Shown here piece after piece: positions 20,481-22,579 of a DNA stretch of 22,579 bases. Position numbers and translations under genes: made by a program. Source of the stretch: Irineochytrium annulatum (taxonomy: Eukaryota > Chytridiomycota > Chytridiomycetes > Chytridiales > Chytridiaceae); NCBI GenBank assembly GCA_027600665.1, contig JADGJL010000398.1, positions 1 to 22,579 of the forward strand, in the 5' to 3' direction. Below the pieces are notes generated by a model, which worked only from the letters and a program-made list of their open reading frames with translations, searched no databases and was not told where the DNA came from. How positions within the stretch are numbered: the first letter of the stretch is position 1; each line of letters starts with the position of its first letter.

Positions 20481-20906
20481 CGGGAGACATAGAGGACCTG
20501 CAGCAGCAAATCACTTGTTCATAGCGCATTTTCTCGTTTCCGACGATTTTAGAAAACATTTATTTGCGTAAATGTCATTGCACGCGTTGAATTGTAAGCG
20601 CAAGCTCGTGTTAGCGAAACGAGGTTGGCGTGGACCTGAAGTTCACCTTTGACCCAACACGCCGAGTCGATGACGATGGCTCGGATGATGGCGGGCCGAC
20701 GACGCGCAGCTGTCGGATCGTGCTAACGTCGTCAGACTGACGTATCTGACGCGAAAGTCCGTGGAACGTGACAGGTGTACGGTGCACAAGAGCGGGTTGA
20801 CACCTTTGCCAAAACAGCGTCTCTTCATAAGCTGCTCGTGCTGTTGTGTTGTTGATCTTCCAATCCGTCGCTCTCTCTGCCCTCACGCCCCTCACCGCCC
20901 ATCACC
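20481..20906. other. Intergenic, CCDC113 3' end to START-gene promoter
   Basis: This 426-bp stretch holds the 3' UTR of CCDC113 and the promoter of the START gene, with a C/T-rich leader (about 20850-20906) and the start context ATCACCATGT. No further gene was seen. Confidence 0.6.
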
Positions 20907-21609
20907 ATGTCCAACCCGTTCACCGCCGAGCTCGACGCCGCCCTGGCCTACATCAAGGAGCAGCACGCCTCGTCCGACTTCGTGGCCCACTCCGAGGCCA
21001 AGCTCGGCTGCAAGATCTCCATGAAGACGCTCCCCGGTGCGACCCTGCCCATCACAAGGGGCGACATCGTCTTCCCGGCCGGCTTCCAGCCGCAGGAGAT
21101 CGTTACCTTCCTGAGGGACGTCGAGAACAGGAAGAAGTGGGACGGGAGGTTCGAGAGCGCCACCGTTGTCGAGATGTGGGGAGAGGAGGAGGGTTTGATC
21201 CACAGCCTGCAGAAGGGCCAGTGGCCCGTGATCAGGTACGTCACGTTTGAATGCGCTCGGGGCGGTGTGATCAACCTCAGAATCCTAACCGTTGCTTCTC
21301 ACAAACAACAGTGGAAGGGACTTCACGGTCGCCTTCAAGGTTTTCCGCGAGGGCGACGTGACCTACTTCATTCAGACCTCCGTTGTCGACTCCCGCCTCG
21401 GCGAGGTTAAGGGCCGCGTTAGGGGCAAGGTGACGGCCGGATGGGTCATCAAGCCGAACGCCGCCGGCGACGGCAGCCTCGACGTCTCCTACATCGTCAA
21501 CGCCGACCCCGCGGGAACCCTCCCGGCCGCCCTGATCAAGATGGTCAGCGCCGAGACGCCCGCCTGCGCCGGCAACGTCCTCGAGCTGATGCAGAAGAAC
21601 AAGAAGTAA
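20907..21609 (+). CDS. START-domain lipid-transfer protein (single-domain)
   Basis: Two exons (20907-21235 and 21312-21609) join in phase to 208 residues, the length of a lone START domain such as STARD4/5/6. Features of the fold are the N-terminal helix (FTAELDAALAYIKEQ), the FLRDVENRKKWDGRFESATVVE segment (the classic 'kxWD' core), the strand TYFIQTSVVD, GKVTAGWVIKP, and the C-terminal lid helix AALIKMVSAETPACAGNVLELM. There is no signal peptide, membrane segment or second domain, so it is probably a cytosolic carrier of a sterol, phospholipid or other hydrophobic ligand; the sequence does not reveal which. Third codon positions are strongly C/G, and the start context ACCATG is good, suggesting solid expression. 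Confidence 0.93.
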
Positions 21610-22306
21610 AGAAAATTCGCTTCACTTTTACTTCATGTTATTACTGTGAGCTTTGGCTGTCGTTTTAATTTGCTCTCATCATTCCACTCTTTGTTTCTTA
21701 TTATTCGCTCATGTACTTTGGTTTTGGTCCCTATGACCCGTCCTTTTCCGTCTCCTTTTCCCCATGATTGCGGCATGTGCCAAAAATGAACATTGATGTC
21801 TGTCAACACGTTTCGTCACCATGCCTAAATGATTTTAATGTGTTGTCATTTGGCAGCTTGATAGATGGTCCAATAGTCGCATTCGACGTATCCCTTCTCA
21901 CGAAAATGTATTCGTTTTCGCTTCATTCAAGTGTGTTCCCCTAAAAACCTATTTCTACGGAGATTAAAAATTACATGAACTTCAGACACGAGAGGAAAAA
22001 ACGTCGGCATATGTACAACAACCCCCTTTGTGTACTTATACTGCGGGCATTAGGAGTATACGAGAGAGATACATTAGGTCAGCCAGATATTAATCCCTTT
22101 TTCCACGTAAAGGGAGCAAAGGATCCCCAGCACAGAGAACCCCCAATTAAATATAAAAATCGAAAGTCGCGTATGTGCGTTATGTAAGGTAAGAGAATCG
22201 CGTTATATAGGATCTGAGAGTGTGTCAAGTAATTAAGGTGGTGGGTAACAACCGTGAAAACCATGAAGACAAAAACATCATCAGGATCGCTTCGGCCCAA
22301 CATAAA
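21610..22306. other. AT-rich intergenic stretch, convergent 3' ends
   Basis: This 697-bp stretch separates the START stop (+) and the stop of the reverse-strand gene at the edge. It is AT-rich with no coding signal. No exact AATAAA was found; AATTAAATATAAAA occurs near 22145-22158. Confidence 0.55.
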
Positions 22307-22579
22307 CTAGCGTGCAATCCCGACACCTTCCACCATCCCGGCGATCCCATCCACCTGATTCTCAAACGCCAGGCGAGCGGACACTTGCTCGTGTAGGTAC
22401 GTCTCCACCACCATCTTCAGGTCGTCTGCAATGCGCTTCCGGAGCCTCTGCTCCGCCACGAACGCCGCCGCGCTGAACCCCGCCTCCCCCATGCCCGCGC
22501 CCCCACGCGCCCCCAGGGGGCGCAGCGGAGCCGCCCCCGCCCCCGCGGCCCCGGGCCGTGAAGACGAAAACCGCCCGGC
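22307..22579 (-). CDS. Unrecognised protein, C-terminal 90 residues (5' partial)
   Basis: The reverse-strand frame is open from the right edge to TAG at 22307-22309. The visible first third is Ala/Gly/Pro/Arg-rich low complexity (for example GAAGAGAAPLRPLGARGG); the rest looks alpha-helical (FVAEQRLRKRIADDLKMVVE, then VSARLAFENQVDGIAGMVEG). An internal ATG at 22492 could be a start, but the open frame with the same GC-rich codon style continues past it, so I call it truncated by the window. No family was recognised and no function is assigned. Confidence 0.5.
   Translation of the reverse strand, partial: AGRFSSSRPGAAGAGAAPLRPLGARGGAGMGEAGFSAAAFVAEQRLRKRIADDLKMVVETYLHEQVSARLAFENQVDGIAGMVEGVGIAR

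Overview
The window is nuclear DNA of a eukaryote. Genes are split by many short GT-AG introns (mostly 37 to 130 nt), often with a CTAAC or CTGAC branch-point-like motif just before the acceptor. Coding exons are mostly GC-rich, intergenic stretches more AT-rich, and genes are packed on both strands. The gene set suggests a flagellated (zoosporic) fungus, most likely a chytrid. It has a cilium/flagellum gene (CCDC113/CFAP263), an ARL2/ARL3-binding BART protein, a Rap-type GAP, and a secreted protein ending in an eight-cysteine module that I associate with chytrid secretomes. The species assignment is inference; there is no rRNA or organellar marker.

Layout, left to right. (1) 1-6169, +: 3' part of a very large coiled-coil protein with a disordered acidic N-terminus and a proline-rich, phenylalanine/glycine-motif tail; it runs off the left edge. 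(2) 6899-8224, +: RapGAP-domain protein, probably extended upstream. (3) 8490-11713, +: unrecognised 812-residue protein that I reconstruct from 17 small exons, all joining in phase. (4) 12157-12718, -: TFIIA small subunit. (5) 12842-13829, +: ARL2BP/BART-like protein, divergent from TFIIA with only 123 bp between start codons. (6) 14333-15171, -: a possible gene or gene remnant with a Ser/Thr-rich tract. (7) 16070-17345, +: secreted PHI-1/EXORDIUM-like protein with a C-terminal Cys module. (8) 17978-19011, -: mitochondrial ribosomal protein uL16m. (9) 19098-20480, +: CCDC113/CFAP263, divergent from uL16m with 86 bp between start codons. (10) 20907-21609, +: START-domain-only lipid-transfer protein. 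(11) 22307-22579, -: 3' end of an unrecognised gene leaving the right edge.

The genes do not form one pathway; this is an ordinary eukaryotic neighbourhood of housekeeping (TFIIA, uL16m), flagellar (CCDC113, probably BART), signalling (RapGAP, START) and secreted functions. No mobile element, CRISPR array or tRNA was recognised. The least explained items are the intron-rich orphan at 8490-11713, which includes 19-nt and 26-nt exons and an apparent 22-nt intron, the coiled-coil protein with its repeated FFGLPF/GFLGGLFG tail motifs, and the disrupted reverse-strand frame near 14.3-15.2 kb. All exon boundaries were set by eye from reading frame, splice motifs and protein similarity, and no transcript data were available.
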